Source of the DNA: UBA12465 sp964548885
Lineage (GTDB): Bacteria; Patescibacteriota; Patescibacteriia; Patescibacteriales; UBA12465
Length of the DNA stretch: 64,000 nt
NCBI GenBank assembly: GCA_964548885.1
Contig: CAZJSQ010000003.1
Coordinates: 37,355-101,354, forward strand
Direction of reading: 5' to 3'
In this document: positions 1 through 7,774 of the stretch, in pieces
Layout of the letters: each line of letters begins with the position of its first letter
How positions within the stretch are numbered: the stretch's first letter is position 1
The notes under the pieces: generated by a model
Databases searched by the model: none
What the model was told of the DNA's origin: nothing
The model's input: only the letters and a program-made list of their open reading frames with translations
Made by a program: the position numbers and the translations under genes

Positions 1-137
1 AGCCACGGTTTCAGATGGGACGGCGTAAAATCCACGACCTCGTGTTCGGATTTTAATATTCGGCTGATCCGACTGGCGCTGTTGGCGATACCGGCGGCAT
101 AGGGCGGCCAGGCGCAAACTATGGAAGCGATTTTCAT
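1..137 (-). CDS. Glycosyltransferase family 4, N-terminal fragment
   Basis: This is the first 45 codons of a minus-strand gene whose remainder lies outside the window. The start codon is the ATG at 137-135, and the protein begins MKIASIVCAWPPYAAGIANS. A hydrophobic strand followed by P-P-Y-x-x-G-I-x-x-S is the usual opening of the donor-independent half of GT-B glycosyltransferases of family 4, in which the Gly-rich turn lies near the acceptor site. It starts 3 nt after the stop of the DUF2304 gene, so the two are probably co-transcribed with the GT2 gene further upstream as an envelope-glycan set. The substrate cannot be told from this fragment. Confidence 0.7.
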   Translation of the reverse strand, partial: MKIASIVCAWPPYAAGIANSASRISRILKSEHEVVDFTPSHLKPW

Positions 138-140
138 GTT

Positions 141-461
141 TTATTTCTTTAAGGTTATTTGGCGGACGATTTCCGTAAGATTCCTGTCCATTTTCGCGTG
201 ATCCAACTGAAGCCGGAAGATAAGATAGAATAAGGCCAAAACCGCGATATAAATCAAAAAATTGATGCCGGTGCCGGAAAAACCGAGCCAGGCGACCAGG
301 CGGTCAATTTGTTTGATAAAGATGATGGCGGCCGCGGCGACCAGCCAGAAAGCGAGCCATAAAGAAAATTCATTGTTACTGATAATTTTTTTCTTTTTTT
401 GCGCGCTGAGGCGGAAAACGAAAAAGATGATTATGACGATGGCGATTATCTGCTGCAGCAT
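141..461 (-). CDS. DUF2304-like small membrane protein
   Basis: A 106-residue protein with three hydrophobic segments (about residues 2-17, 32-49 and 60-82) separated by short Lys-rich loops and ending in a charged tail. Size and layout fit the DUF2304 family, which is typically found beside polyprenyl-phosphate glycosyltransferases of family 2 and is thought to help membrane glycan assembly. That context holds here: a GT2 gene lies upstream on the same strand and a GT4 gene starts 3 nt downstream. No catalytic motif is visible. The family call rests on size, topology and neighbours rather than on a signature motif. Confidence 0.55.
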   Translation of the reverse strand: MLQQIIAIVIIIFFVFRLSAQKKKKIISNNEFSLWLAFWLVAAAAIIFIKQIDRLVAWLGFSGTGINFLIYIAVLALFYLIFRLQLDHAKMDRNLTEIVRQITLKK

Positions 462-567
462 AGATTTATTTTTGTTGATTTATTTATTTTATTGATTTAC
501 CGGATTTTTTAATTTATTTATTTTATTTAACTCATTCATTCTATTGTTTATCCGATTTTTAGCTTAT

Positions 568-1230
568 TTATTTTATTATTTTGTGAATCAATAAGTCTCT
601 TATGACTTTGAGGCCGCCGGCCAGTTTTTGGCCAAAATGATGATAGACGACGGTAATCGGCACTTCCGCTATCCGCAGTTTTTCTCGGAAAGCTTCTATT
701 TGGATTTCGCTGTTATGAGCCATTTCCCGGTTATTTATTCTGATCCGTCGGGCGGCCGTTTGACTAAGCGCCCGGAAACCGTTTTGCGGATCGCTTAACT
801 TTATTCCGAGAATCACGCGCGTAAAGGTTCGCGCGAGCGGCATGATCAGATATTTTTTAAACGCCGGCAAATTAGATTTTTTCCCTAAGAAACGGGAACC
901 GAAAACAATATCGGCGCGCCCCGCCAGTATCGGCGCGACCATATCTTTTATTTCGCTCGCCAAGAATTGGTCGTCGGCGTCAAAATGGACAATGATATCG
1001 GCCTGATGCTCCAAGGCGTAATCATTACCGGTCTGCAGAGCCGCGCCTTGTCCGCGGTTGAGCGGATGGCGGAAAACTATCGCGCCCGCCTGTTTCGCCA
1101 ACTCGGAAGTATTATCCCGGGAACAATCATCGACGACCACCACCTCATCGACAAAGGGACGGACGCCGGAAACGACAAGTGAAATATTTTTAGCTTCATT
1201 ATAAGCGGGGATGACGCAGGTTATTTTCAT
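568..1230 (-). CDS. Family 2 glycosyltransferase (polyprenyl-phosphate mannosyltransferase-like)
   Basis: A 220-residue GT-A fold glycosyltransferase. The N-terminus ITCVIPAYNEAKNI and the following VVVVDDCSRDNT are the nucleotide-binding strands of family GT2, and DADDQF at residues 84-89 supplies the metal-binding DxD. The sequence DPQNGFRA near residue 150 is typical of the DPM/DPG-synthase subgroup, which moves a sugar from a nucleotide donor to a polyprenyl phosphate at the inner face of the membrane. No C-terminal membrane helices are present, so the DUF2304 protein downstream may supply the anchor. It starts 2 nt after the stop of the PilB-like gene, with which it may share a transcript. 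The sugar is unknown. Confidence 0.85.
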   Translation of the reverse strand: MKITCVIPAYNEAKNISLVVSGVRPFVDEVVVVDDCSRDNTSELAKQAGAIVFRHPLNRGQGAALQTGNDYALEHQADIIVHFDADDQFLASEIKDMVAPILAGRADIVFGSRFLGKKSNLPAFKKYLIMPLARTFTRVILGIKLSDPQNGFRALSQTAARRIRINNREMAHNSEIQIEAFREKLRIAEVPITVVYHHFGQKLAGGLKVIRDLLIHKIIK

Positions 1231-1232
1231 AT

Positions 1233-2243
1233 TTATATTAATCCGTCTTTGGTTTTTCTGAAGAGGTCGTCGGTTAAAGGGCGGAAGCCATTTTTCAGCG
1301 CCAATTTTTCCAGTTTGGCTTGATAGCTCTTAAATTCTTGGCCGCGCGCCTCAATCAGAAATTTTTTCAGAGCCGGCGTAATTTTTAAAATTTCAAATAA
1401 GCCGATGGCTCGGCGCTGGCTGAGATCGGTTTTTTTGGTTTTCCTTTTCAAGACGGCTAAGCGCTGGCTGACGATCATCTTCAAGCTGTCCAGTTTTAAT
1501 TTCAAGGGCAGCGGCAAGGCGATTATTTTTTCCAGTATCTCCCAGGAGTTATCGGCTTTAACCGTGCCGAAAACCAGGCGCCCGCTCGTGGCCGCTCGGA
1601 TGGCCAGTTCTAAAGCGTTAGTTTCATCAAGATCGTCGGCTAAGATTATTTCCGAATCCAGAGTCAGGATTTTTTCCCAGTTAGTCGCCGTCGGAGCTAA
1701 AGAAACAATTCCCGGAATCTCATAAGCGCGATGTTTCAGAAAAGAATAAACGCTCTTCCTAGAATCATTTAGCTCGAGAAGCAGGGAATTAAGGGTGGCG
1801 CTTTTGCCGCCGTCGGCAGGAGAACCGATAAGGACCAGTCCCGACTTTAAGCCCAGAGATTTTTTGATTTCCTGGAGTTCGGACCGTTGCAGACCGAGCT
1901 GGTTGAGGCGCCAGAGAGTGGCCGGCTTCTTAATGAGATTTATAATCATCTTTTCGCCGCCCGCTTCCGGCAGAATGGTCAGATAAAAATTCAAACAGCC
2001 GGTTCGGTGAGGCAGTCGGCCATATTTTTGGGCGGCAAATTCTCCGGGAGCGATGGATAATATTCTTCTCAGATTGGAAAATAATTCTTGTTCCAGTTTT
2101 TTTGGCAAGACCAGGCTTTGCTTGGCTCGCCCAGGAAAATAACAGTCCAAAATCAGCTGGTTGGCCCACTTAGTGATAACCAAATTGTCCGCTCCTTCGC
2201 CGGCGGCGTAATTGAATATTTTGGTAATAATTTTTTGGCTCAT
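1233..2243 (-). CDS. PilB/GspE-like secretion ATPase with degenerate active site
   Basis: A 336-residue protein aligned by eye with the C-terminal ATPase half of type IV pilus and type II secretion motors. The order of boxes is kept: P-loop region (residues 140-149), Asp box region (about 165-180, followed by YEIPGI), Walker B region (198-206) and His box region (225-232). The residues that do chemistry are not kept. The P-loop reads SPADGGKS instead of GPTGSGKT, the Walker B glutamate of the GEIRD motif is Asp (LADDLD), and the His box has Lys in place of His (GTVKAD). The N-terminal MshE-like domain and the zinc tetracysteine motif are absent. It may be a non-hydrolysing partner of a pilus motor or a decayed copy. 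A TATAAT box lies 9 nt before its ATG. Confidence 0.7.
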   Translation of the reverse strand: MSQKIITKIFNYAAGEGADNLVITKWANQLILDCYFPGRAKQSLVLPKKLEQELFSNLRRILSIAPGEFAAQKYGRLPHRTGCLNFYLTILPEAGGEKMIINLIKKPATLWRLNQLGLQRSELQEIKKSLGLKSGLVLIGSPADGGKSATLNSLLLELNDSRKSVYSFLKHRAYEIPGIVSLAPTATNWEKILTLDSEIILADDLDETNALELAIRAATSGRLVFGTVKADNSWEILEKIIALPLPLKLKLDSLKMIVSQRLAVLKRKTKKTDLSQRRAIGLFEILKITPALKKFLIEARGQEFKSYQAKLEKLALKNGFRPLTDDLFRKTKDGLI

Positions 2244-2252
2244 AATATCTTA

Positions 2253-2258
2253 ATTATA
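2253..2258 (-). promoter_or_regulatory. -10 box (TATAAT) of the PilB-like gene
   Basis: On the minus strand TATAAT is followed by 9 nt and then the ATG at 2243. Transcription would begin about 2 nt before the start codon, so the mRNA would be almost leaderless. No clear -35 hexamer is visible. Confidence 0.5.
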
Positions 2259-2324
2259 ACATAGTTTTGTATTATTTTAAAATGTGATAAACTAAAAATA
2301 AAGAGATTATTCGCTTATTTTTTT

Positions 2325-2738
2325 ATGGCTTATTCTAATTTTTACGCAAATTTTTACTCTTTTTGTCAAGAAATAAGGGGTGCGGGCGTGGCGCTTTGGC
2401 GTTTTATCCCGAGCCGCTTTTATCTGGGGGTAGCCGTTTTCCTGCAGACCGCCGACTGGTTGCAGGCGATTTTCATTTATAAGCATCTAAGCGGAGAACT
2501 CCTGGTTCTTCATTATAATATTGATTTCGGCATCAATTTGATCGGAGAGCCGCGGCGGATATTTTTGTATCCGCTGTTTGGTTTGGGAATTTTCGCGCTG
2601 AATTGGATAATCGCCGCCGCCCTGCGCCGGCGCCAGTATTTCCGTTTGTTCACCCATCTCCTCTTGACGGCCGCTCTGCTGTTTTCTTTATTTGTCAGTT
2701 TAGCCTTGATGTTTATTTATTTGATTAATTTTAGATAA
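2325..2738 (+). CDS. Hypothetical membrane protein
   Basis: A 137-residue protein with three or four hydrophobic segments (about residues 32-52, 78-98 and 108-135) and an Arg-rich loop at about 99-106. The first 30 residues are aromatic-rich and not hydrophobic. I do not recognise the family. It reads away from the minus-strand glycosyltransferase group and ends 9 nt before mraY, so it is probably the first gene of the cell wall cluster transcript. Proteins of this size and topology are common as uncharacterised genes in candidate phyla genomes. No motif suggests an enzyme. Confidence 0.6.
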   Translation: MAYSNFYANFYSFCQEIRGAGVALWRFIPSRFYLGVAVFLQTADWLQAIFIYKHLSGELLVLHYNIDFGINLIGEPRRIFLYPLFGLGIFALNWIIAAALRRRQYFRLFTHLLLTAALLFSLFVSLALMFIYLINFR

Positions 2739-2747
2739 TCTCGCTTT

Positions 2748-3797
2748 ATGATGGAATTTTATACTGTTAAGATTTTATTCTTTTCCGCGCTCGCTTTTAT
2801 TTTTACGATTATCGTCGCGCCGCTTTTAACCCATTATCTTTATAAATATAAATTAGGAAAGAAAATTCGCCGCGGCGGCGAGACGCCGATTTTCAGCGAA
2901 CTTCACGCCCATAAAGAGGGAACGCCGACTATGGGAGGCGTCTTGATTTGGGGGACGGTCTTGATTTTTATTCTCGGTTTTTCCTTATTAAACAATCTTT
3001 TTCCTGGAGGCATCTTTCAGCACTTGAATTTCTTATCCCGTTCGGAGACCCTCCTGCCTCTGGGCGCTTTGATCATTTCCGCTCTGATCGGGCTCTTTGA
3101 CGATTGGCTGGATGTGCGCGGCAAAGGCGTACTCGGCGGCGGCGGTTTAAAAATGCGTCATCGTTTGCTTATTTACGCCCTGATCGCGATTGCCGGCGCG
3201 CTGTGGTTTTATTATAAGTTAGATTGGACGGTTTTTCATGTCCCTTTTTTGGGAAATTTTGAAATCGGCGGCTGGTATATCCCGATATTTATCTTTATCA
3301 TCGTCGCCACTTCTTTCTCCGTCAACGAGACCGACGGTTTGGACGGTTTGGCCGGCGGAACTTTGGCGATCGCTTTCGCCGCTTACGGCGTCATCGCGTT
3401 CATACTGGGACGTTATGAACTCGCGACTTTTTGCGGCGTCATTATCGGCGCCCTCCTCGCTTTCTTGTGGTTTAATATTCCGCCCGCCCGCTTCTATCTG
3501 GGCGATACCGGTTCTATGAGTCTGGGAGTCACCCTCGGCATTATCGCCATGCTCACCAATAATTCGCTGCTGCTTATTTTTATCGGTTTGATTTTTTTAC
3601 TGGAATCGCTATCGGTCATCATCCAAGTCTTATTCAAAAAATTCTGCGGCCGCAAAGTTTTTCTATCCGCGCCCGTCCATCATCATTACCAAGCTAAGGG
3701 CTGGCCGGAAGCGAAGGTCGTAATGCGTTTTTGGGTGATAGCGGGCATCGGCTCGGCCCTGGGGCTGATGATTTTCCTTCTTGATCAGAAGTTTTAA
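2748..3797 (+). CDS. mraY: Phospho-N-acetylmuramoyl-pentapeptide-transferase
   Basis: MraY transfers phospho-MurNAc-pentapeptide from UDP to undecaprenyl phosphate, making lipid I in the inner membrane. At 349 residues it has normal length with about ten membrane segments. The family motifs are all present: HKEGTPTMGG at 55-64, the Asp pair FDDW at 117-120, NETDGLDG at 193-200, FYLGDTGS at 249-256 and the triple His APVHHH at 308-313. The first two codons are both ATG, so the start could be 2748 or 2751. It opens a dcw-like cluster in which ftsW follows after 20 nt; murD, which often sits between them, is absent here. Confidence 0.97.
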   Translation: MMEFYTVKILFFSALAFIFTIIVAPLLTHYLYKYKLGKKIRRGGETPIFSELHAHKEGTPTMGGVLIWGTVLIFILGFSLLNNLFPGGIFQHLNFLSRSETLLPLGALIISALIGLFDDWLDVRGKGVLGGGGLKMRHRLLIYALIAIAGALWFYYKLDWTVFHVPFLGNFEIGGWYIPIFIFIIVATSFSVNETDGLDGLAGGTLAIAFAAYGVIAFILGRYELATFCGVIIGALLAFLWFNIPPARFYLGDTGSMSLGVTLGIIAMLTNNSLLLIFIGLIFLLESLSVIIQVLFKKFCGRKVFLSAPVHHHYQAKGWPEAKVVMRFWVIAGIGSALGLMIFLLDQKF

Positions 3798-3817
3798 GTC
3801 CGTTTGAATTTTTTATT

Positions 3818-4972
3818 ATGCTGCGAATTTTTCGGGAAAAACTAGCGCCGCGTCCGAGCGAGCACGAACCCGACAAAAGCCTGATAACGGCTTTATTTGT
3901 TTTGCTTATTTTCGGACTGGTGATGCTTTTCAGCGCCTCTTGGATCGTTTCTTACGCTCGTTTCGGCAATACTTATCATTATCTTATCAACCAGGTTTTT
4001 AGCCTGGGAATCGCCTTGGCGGTTTTTTTTATCGCCACGCGCGTTGATTATCATTGGTGGAAGAAGTTCGCCGGTTTCTTCCTGCTATTTTCCGTCATTT
4101 TACTTTTATTGGTTTTTATTCCCGGGCTCCAGGCCGGCTATGGTTCCGCTCGCAGTTGGATAAATATTTTCGGTCAATCCTTCCAGCCGTCGGAATTGGT
4201 GAAAGTTTCTTTTTTGATATATCTGGCGACTTGGTTGGAAGCGAAAAAAGGAGAACTCGGCAGCCTGACGAGCGGCGTCATCCCTTTTTTAATAATCCTG
4301 GGGGTTATCAGCGCGCTCATGATTCTGCAGCCCGATTTAGGAACGTTGTTCATTATCGCTTTCACGGCCCTGGTTGTTTTTTTCGCCGGCGGCGGCCGGG
4401 TGACTCATATTGTCATCGCCTTGCTCCTGGCCGCTCTGGCCGTATTTCTATTCTTGAGTTTGAAAACGTCCTATCAGAACGACCGTTTCAAATGCTTGCA
4501 AGATCCCAGTTACAGCGCCGATGATAAATGCTATCAGCTAAATCAATCGCTCATCGCGGTCGGTTCCGGCGGACTTTTCGGCCGCGGTTTGGGTCAGAGC
4601 CGTCAAAAGTTCATGTATTTGCCGGAAGTCTGGAGCGATTCCATTTTTTCAATCATCGCCGAAGAGATCGGGTTTTTCTTTTCCACGCTTTTGATATTAT
4701 TATATCTGTTCCTGTTTTATCGCGGCTTGCTTATCGCCCGCGGCGCTCCGGATCTTTATGGCAGTTCCTTGGCGATAGGCGTCGTCGTCTGGCTGGCGGT
4801 CCAGACATTCTTAAATATCGGCGGTATGACTAACCTTATCCCGATGACCGGCGTGCCTCTGCCCTTTATTTCCGCCGGCGGATCGGCGACCCTGTCGTCT
4901 CTGCTCGGGATGGGTATACTGGTTAATATAAGCAAACAGACAAAGCGACGCGGGTATAATAAGACGGCCTAG
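3818..4972 (+). CDS. ftsW: FtsW/RodA-type SEDS peptidoglycan polymerase
   Basis: A 384-residue polytopic membrane protein of the SEDS family, which polymerises lipid II into glycan strands together with a class B penicillin-binding protein. Visible family features are the early MLFSASWIVSYARFG segment, the YGSARSWINIFGQSFQPSE stretch near residue 110 with its Arg and the following Pro-Ser-Glu, LQPDLGT near 170, and the C-terminal GMTNLIPMTGVPLPFISAGG. Position between mraY and murG favours FtsW (division) over RodA (elongation), but sequence alone does not settle it. The first 25 residues are a charged cytoplasmic tail. Confidence 0.92.
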   Translation: MLRIFREKLAPRPSEHEPDKSLITALFVLLIFGLVMLFSASWIVSYARFGNTYHYLINQVFSLGIALAVFFIATRVDYHWWKKFAGFFLLFSVILLLLVFIPGLQAGYGSARSWINIFGQSFQPSELVKVSFLIYLATWLEAKKGELGSLTSGVIPFLIILGVISALMILQPDLGTLFIIAFTALVVFFAGGGRVTHIVIALLLAALAVFLFLSLKTSYQNDRFKCLQDPSYSADDKCYQLNQSLIAVGSGGLFGRGLGQSRQKFMYLPEVWSDSIFSIIAEEIGFFFSTLLILLYLFLFYRGLLIARGAPDLYGSSLAIGVVVWLAVQTFLNIGGMTNLIPMTGVPLPFISAGGSATLSSLLGMGILVNISKQTKRRGYNKTA

Positions 4973-5029
4973 AAATAATAACGGCCGGGAAATAATATAA
5001 ATTGATTTAAATCAAATAGTAATAACAAA

Positions 5030-6190
5030 ATGGCTAATAGTCGATCGGTAAAAATAATAATGTTCAGTGGCGGCGGAACCGGCGGATCGGTGGCGCCGCT
5101 CTTAGCCGCGGCCGAAGAATTATGGAAAGAGGCGGATTCTAAAGAAGCGGATTTTAGAAAGTCCGGCGGTTCTGATTTACGATTCGTCTTCGTCGGCACT
5201 AAGAGCGGCCCGGAGCGAGAAATGGTCGCCGCCTTTAATAAGGAAATCGGGCCGATGGAATTCATTCCGCTTATTAGCGGCAAATGGCGGCGTTATTTCT
5301 CTATTTATAATTTTTTGGACATTTTTAAAATTATCGCCGCCTGGTTTCAATCTTTCGGGCTACTAACGAAAATTCATCCGGATATTATCATTAGCGCCGG
5401 CGCTTTCGTCAGCGTCCCCTTGGTTTGGGCGGCGGCTTACAAAAAAATCCCCATTCTTATCCATCAACAGGATTTACGTCCCGGCCTGGCCAATAAATTA
5501 ATGGTCCCTCGAGCGCGCGCCATTACCGTCGTTTTTGAAAAATCTTTGCTTGATTACGGTCCGAAAGCGGTCTTAGCCGGGAATCCCGTCCGCCAATTGG
5601 TAAACACTCAAGATGAAAATTTGGTCAGAAAATTAAAAGCCGAATATTCTTTAGATAATTCCATTCCTCTGGTTTTATTTTTTGGCGGCGTTCTCGGCGC
5701 GACCGGAATAAACCGTTTAGTTTTTAAAGCCGCCTCCGGTCTGGTCCGGAACTGTCAGATTATCCATCTGACCGGGCGAGGGAAGATGCCTGAAGAGGCT
5801 AATTTACTGAAGATTAATAATTATCATGTTCGGGAGTTCTTGGATAATCGGGAACTATCTACTTTAATATCTCTGTCCGACTTGGTCGTTACCCGCGCCG
5901 GACTCGGTACTTTGACGGAATTATCTTATTGGCGCAAGCCGACAATCCTGATTCCAATGCCGAACTCGCATCAGGAAGATAACGCCGCTTATTTTGCCAA
6001 AGAGCGAGCGGCTTTATTTATGAATCAGGCGGAACTTACTCCGGAAAAATTAACGGCGGCCGTCAAAGATGTTTTGGTTGATTCGAGCTTAAAAAGAGAA
6101 TTAAGCAATAATATCGGCAAGATTATGAAGCGCGGCGCGGCCGGCACCATCGCCGGGATTATCTGGGAAATTGTCGGCGGACAAAAATAA
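5030..6190 (+). CDS. murG: UDP-GlcNAc:lipid I GlcNAc transferase
   Basis: MurG adds N-acetylglucosamine to lipid I, giving lipid II, on the cytoplasmic side of the membrane. The 386-residue protein has both GT-B halves. The N-terminal glycine loop is GGGTGGS at 14-20, with Ser-Val in place of the usual His-Val after it. The donor-binding half contains LFFGGVLGATGINR (second glycine-rich loop) and RAGLGTLTELSYWRKP with the downstream PMPNSHQEDNA. A short acidic insertion near residues 30-48 (WKEADSKEADFRKSGGSD) is not typical. It lies between ftsW and murC in the expected order. Confidence 0.95.
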   Translation: MANSRSVKIIMFSGGGTGGSVAPLLAAAEELWKEADSKEADFRKSGGSDLRFVFVGTKSGPEREMVAAFNKEIGPMEFIPLISGKWRRYFSIYNFLDIFKIIAAWFQSFGLLTKIHPDIIISAGAFVSVPLVWAAAYKKIPILIHQQDLRPGLANKLMVPRARAITVVFEKSLLDYGPKAVLAGNPVRQLVNTQDENLVRKLKAEYSLDNSIPLVLFFGGVLGATGINRLVFKAASGLVRNCQIIHLTGRGKMPEEANLLKINNYHVREFLDNRELSTLISLSDLVVTRAGLGTLTELSYWRKPTILIPMPNSHQEDNAAYFAKERAALFMNQAELTPEKLTAAVKDVLVDSSLKRELSNNIGKIMKRGAAGTIAGIIWEIVGGQK

Positions 6191-6231
6191 ATCAGGACGG
6201 GCGGAACGCGACGCTTAAAATTAATTTTATT

Positions 6232-7752
6232 ATGACTGAATTAATTATGGTTGGATTAACAAAGACGAAAAAAAATAAAATAAAGAAGAATATTTATTTC
6301 ATCGGCGTCAAAGGCGCGGGCATGACCATGCTGGCGCAGTTTTTGGCGGCGCGGGGCCATCATGTTTCCGGTTCCGATATCAGTGATTCTTTCCTGACCG
6401 ATAAAGTCTTAAAAAAAGCCAAAATAAAAGTTTTGTCGCCGTTTGCCGCCGTCAATATCCCCGTCCGACCGGATTTGATAATTTATTCTTCCGCTTATAA
6501 CGCCAAAAATAATCTGGAAATGGCAGAAATAAAAAAGTCGGCGGCGGATTTCAAGAATATTCCCATTCTATCTTATGCCGCCGCGCTCGGTCGGCTTTTT
6601 AATGAATATGCCGGCGTGGCGGTCTGCGGCAGTCACGGGAAAACCACGACTTCCGCTTGGCTCGGCTATGTCCTGGTGAAAGCCGGCCAAAAGCCGAACG
6701 TGCTCGTCGGTTCCCGTGTGCCTCAATTTAGCGGCAGCAGCCTGAAAGGTTCATCGCCTTATCTTATCGCCGAAGTCGATGAATATCAGAATAAACTGCA
6801 ATACTTCCGACCGACCGGCGTCATACTTAATAATATTGATTATGACCACCCGGATTATTTCAAAACCGCCGCCGCTTATACTAAAGTTTTCGCCGACTTT
6901 ATCAAGAAAATTCCGTCGGCCGGATTTTTAATCGTCAGCGGCCGCGATCAAGAAATAAAAAAAATAAAAAGATATTGCCGCGGCCGAGCGTACTCTTATG
7001 ATTTGGCGCCGGACGCCAAGACTTTCGTTGAAGCGGAAGAAGCGATTAAGACCGAAGTCGATTACTTGGCTTATGATTTGAGATTGAGAAACGGTTATCA
7101 GATTTTTAGAGTCGCCTACCGCGAGACAAATTTAAGTAGTCGAGTCCGCTCTGAATCAATTTTCGATTTAGGCGAATTTAAAATTCGTCTCTGGGGAGAA
7201 CATAACGCGCTTAACGCGCTTGCGGTCCTTGCCGCCGGCCGTGAATTGAAAGTGTCGTTAGAAAAAGTTAGAAGCGGCCTCGCCTCATTTACCGGCACCG
7301 AGCGTCGCGCTCAAATCATCGGGAAATATCACGGCGCTTTGATAATCGACGACTACGCCCATCATCCGACGGAAATCGCGGCGACCTTAAAAGGCCTGCG
7401 CGCTCATTATCCGGATAAGAACATTATTACTGTCTTTCATCCTCATACTTTCACTCGCACCAAAGAGTTTTTTCATGATTTTGTGGCCAGTTTTACCTCT
7501 TCTGATGAACTTATAATTCTAGATATTTACGGTTCGGCTCGGGAGAAACGAGGCGGGGTATCGAGCCGCCAGCTAGTCGCCGCTATCGATAAATTCAACA
7601 AAACTCAAAAAATAACCCGGTCGGTCAAATATTTGGGCGCCAGGCCGGAAGCGATTGCGTATTTGCGCCGGCGTTTAACTTCTCAAGACATCTTACTGCT
7701 AATGGGAGCAGGCGATGTTTTTAGAATCGGGGAAGACTTGCCAAAACCATAA
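6232..7752 (+). CDS. murC: UDP-N-acetylmuramate--L-alanine ligase
   Basis: MurC adds L-alanine to UDP-MurNAc with ATP, the first step of the stem peptide. The 506-residue protein has the three Mur ligase domains: a UMAG-binding Rossmann domain beginning IGVKGAGMTMLAQFLAARGH, the ATP domain with P-loop GSHGKTTT at 133-140 and EVDEYQNK and HNALNALA further on, and the C-terminal domain with DDYAHHPTEI. An insertion of about 20 residues near 265-295 makes it slightly long. The start may be the ATG at 6232 or the internal one at 6247; the first 20 residues are Lys-rich and not part of the fold. Confidence 0.96.
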   Translation: MTELIMVGLTKTKKNKIKKNIYFIGVKGAGMTMLAQFLAARGHHVSGSDISDSFLTDKVLKKAKIKVLSPFAAVNIPVRPDLIIYSSAYNAKNNLEMAEIKKSAADFKNIPILSYAAALGRLFNEYAGVAVCGSHGKTTTSAWLGYVLVKAGQKPNVLVGSRVPQFSGSSLKGSSPYLIAEVDEYQNKLQYFRPTGVILNNIDYDHPDYFKTAAAYTKVFADFIKKIPSAGFLIVSGRDQEIKKIKRYCRGRAYSYDLAPDAKTFVEAEEAIKTEVDYLAYDLRLRNGYQIFRVAYRETNLSSRVRSESIFDLGEFKIRLWGEHNALNALAVLAAGRELKVSLEKVRSGLASFTGTERRAQIIGKYHGALIIDDYAHHPTEIAATLKGLRAHYPDKNIITVFHPHTFTRTKEFFHDFVASFTSSDELIILDIYGSAREKRGGVSSRQLVAAIDKFNKTQKITRSVKYLGARPEAIAYLRRRLTSQDILLLMGAGDVFRIGEDLPKP

Positions 7753-7774
7753 AAATCTTGTATTGTTCCTATCT

